From the NCBI GenBank assembly GCA_025450405.1, contig JANWHL010000317.1, positions 1 to 7,104 of the forward strand: a DNA stretch of 7,104 nt. The letters run 5' to 3'. The stretch comes from Ktedonobacterales bacterium (lineage in GTDB: Bacteria > Chloroflexota > Ktedonobacteria > Ktedonobacterales > JADMIN01). How positions within the stretch are numbered: position 1 is the first letter of the stretch; each line of letters opens with the position of its first letter. Below are positions 5,905-7,104 of this stretch, piece after piece. Both the position numbers and the translations under genes were made by a program. Under the pieces are notes generated by a model. The model saw nothing but the letters and a program-made list of their open reading frames with translations. It was not told where the DNA came from and searched no databases.

Positions 5905-7104
5905 ATGATTTACCTTGACGACCTCATCGCGGCCACCGATGGCCAACTCTTTGCGGCGGGCGCGCGCGCGACCTTCCCCACATTCGGTCACGACTCCCGC
6001 CTGGTGGCCCCGGGCGAATGCTTTGTGGCCGTACGCGGCCCCCATGCCGATGGCCATGAGTACCTTGAGGATGCCGTCGCCCACGGCGCCGGAGCTGTGC
6101 TCCTGGAGGCCGAGCGACTGGCGGCCCTGGAGGTGAGCGCGCCTGGCCTGCGCGAGCGTCTGACCGCCGCTGGCGCGTCCGTGGTCGCCGTTGCCGACAC
6201 CCGCGAAGCCGTCCGCCGCTACGCCGCCTACGTCCTGCGCGCGTGGCGACCCCGTGTCATTGGCGTGACGGGCAGCACTGGCAAGACCACCACCAAAGAG
6301 GCCATCGCCGATGTCCTCACCCTCGCGATGTCCACCTTCCGCTCGTGGCGCAATTACAATGACCTGCTCGGCCTGCCGCTCTCGCTGGGCGGACTGGAGC
6401 CGGGCCATGCCTGCGCCGTGATCGAGATGGCCTGTGACCACCCCGGCGAAATTCAGGCGCTCTGCGCGATCGCCCAGCCCGAGATCGGTGTCGTCACCAA
6501 CGTCAGCGCTACCCAACTCCAGTACTTCGGCAGCGTCGGCGGCCTGGCCGCCGAGCTCGCCCAGCTCCCTCGCGCCCTGCCTTCCGCCGGCCTCGCCGTC
6601 CTGAACGGCGACGATCCCGCCGTCCGCGCGATGGGCGCCGATAGCGAGGCCTCCGTCCGCTTCTTCGGCCCGCTTCCCTTGGGAACGGATGCCTCGCAGG
6701 TCGATCCCCGGCACACCGAACGCTTCACCGTCGTGCCGGCTGCGCCCCCGGAATTCGCTCCGGAGCTTCCGGACCTCACCGCTGGCATCCCCACTGACGT
6801 CCCCGCTGGCATCCTCGCGTGTCTCACGCTCCAGCCGCTCGGACCGCGCGGCGAGCCACCCGGTCCGGCGGTGACCTTCCGTCACCTCCAGGGCGACCAC
6901 TGGGCCTACGCGGTTCTGGCCGCACTCACCGTCGCAACGGCGCTGGGCGTGGATCGCGACCAGTCGCTGCGTGCGCTGCGCGATCTGCGGCCCCTGCCCG
7001 GGCGAATGAACGCGCTCCCAGGCTCTGGCGGGCTGGCGCTCCTCGACGACTCACACAACGCCGCGCCCGCCAGTGTGCGCGCCGGCCTCGCGGCGCTTGC
7101 CTCC
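5905..7104 (+). CDS. murF: MurF-like Mur ligase (UDP-MurNAc-tripeptide--D-Ala-D-Ala ligase family), 3' partial
   Basis: First 400 codons of a Mur ligase; the frame is open to the window edge. MurF adds D-Ala-D-Ala to UDP-MurNAc-tripeptide in the cytosol using ATP. Seen: the MurF N-terminal domain with DSRLVAPGECFVAVRG and DGHEYLEDA (about 30-60), the P-loop VTGSTGKTTTKE (121-132), NYNDLLGLP (150-158), EMACDHPGEI (174-183), TNVSATQLQYFGS (198-210), LNGDDP, GDH..Y..LAA before the C-domain, PLPGRM (363-368) and DDSHNAAP (381-388). Compared with remembered family consensus, the His of AHLE is Gln204, the Lys of AKxEL is Leu218, and the adenine-site Asn residues of GRHNxxN are replaced. A Pro-rich insert lies around 275-320. 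It may be a divergent paralogue or have lost activity. The start follows a modest AGAGG (5891-5895); no clear promoter was found, only a weak TATACG at 5869. Confidence 0.82.
   Translation, partial: MIYLDDLIAATDGQLFAAGARATFPTFGHDSRLVAPGECFVAVRGPHADGHEYLEDAVAHGAGAVLLEAERLAALEVSAPGLRERLTAAGASVVAVADTREAVRRYAAYVLRAWRPRVIGVTGSTGKTTTKEAIADVLTLAMSTFRSWRNYNDLLGLPLSLGGLEPGHACAVIEMACDHPGEIQALCAIAQPEIGVVTNVSATQLQYFGSVGGLAAELAQLPRALPSAGLAVLNGDDPAVRAMGADSEASVRFFGPLPLGTDASQVDPRHTERFTVVPAAPPEFAPELPDLTAGIPTDVPAGILACLTLQPLGPRGEPPGPAVTFRHLQGDHWAYAVLAALTVATALGVDRDQSLRALRDLRPLPGRMNALPGSGGLALLDDSHNAAPASVRAGLAALAS

Noticed and set aside
5659..6900. A 413-codon minus-strand frame
   Set aside because: It is antisense to the MurF-like gene and its C-terminus translates the CACAGAG repeat; typical GC-rich shadow.

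Overview
The window is very GC-rich, with a strong excess of C over G on the + strand. Every gene I can support lies on the + strand. A peptidoglycan (MurF-type) ligase homologue shows a bacterium. Near-exclusive C/G third codon positions, many intergenic repeats and a hydrolase-glycosyltransferase fusion would suit a Chloroflexota (Thermomicrobia/Chloroflexia-like) genome. That placement is a guess from style; there is no marker gene here to prove it.

Layout. 1-265: non-coding, with extreme C and G homopolymer runs and one copy of a GC-rich dispersed palindromic repeat. 266-317: a strong sigma-70-type promoter with an extended -10, followed directly by a perfect 7+7 bp palindrome that looks like a repressor operator. 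394-3080: a two-gene operon. The first gene is a 744-aa fusion of an alpha/beta hydrolase and a GT-B glycosyltransferase; 35 bp later comes a 138-aa NTF2-fold (lumazine-binding-like) protein. 3158-3320: a second good promoter and a structured leader with two hairpins, the second followed by a T-rich tract as in an attenuator. 3321-4382: a 353-aa protein with a disordered, acidic and Arg-rich N-terminal half and a central helix-turn-helix. 4383-5904: about 1.5 kb without a convincing gene. It starts with a 13-unit, 12-bp tandem repeat in frame with the preceding gene beyond its amber stop, then carries several dispersed repeats. 5905-7104: a MurF-like Mur ligase that runs off the window after exactly 400 codons.

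How the parts fit. The first two genes look like one regulated unit handling a small molecule: hydrolysis, glycosyl transfer and a small NTF2-fold partner. The substrate cannot be read from sequence. The helix-turn-helix gene appears to be its own transcription unit. The MurF-like protein keeps the P-loop and overall fold motifs but seems to lack several residues that are normally invariant: the Mg-associated His, the carbamylated Lys and the paired adenine-contact Asn. It may therefore be a divergent paralogue rather than the housekeeping enzyme.

Most noteworthy: the MurF-like protein with an eroded active site, the hydrolase-glycosyltransferase fusion under a palindromic operator, the structured leader of the HTH gene, and the in-frame amber codon followed by a periodic Pro-repeat frame.
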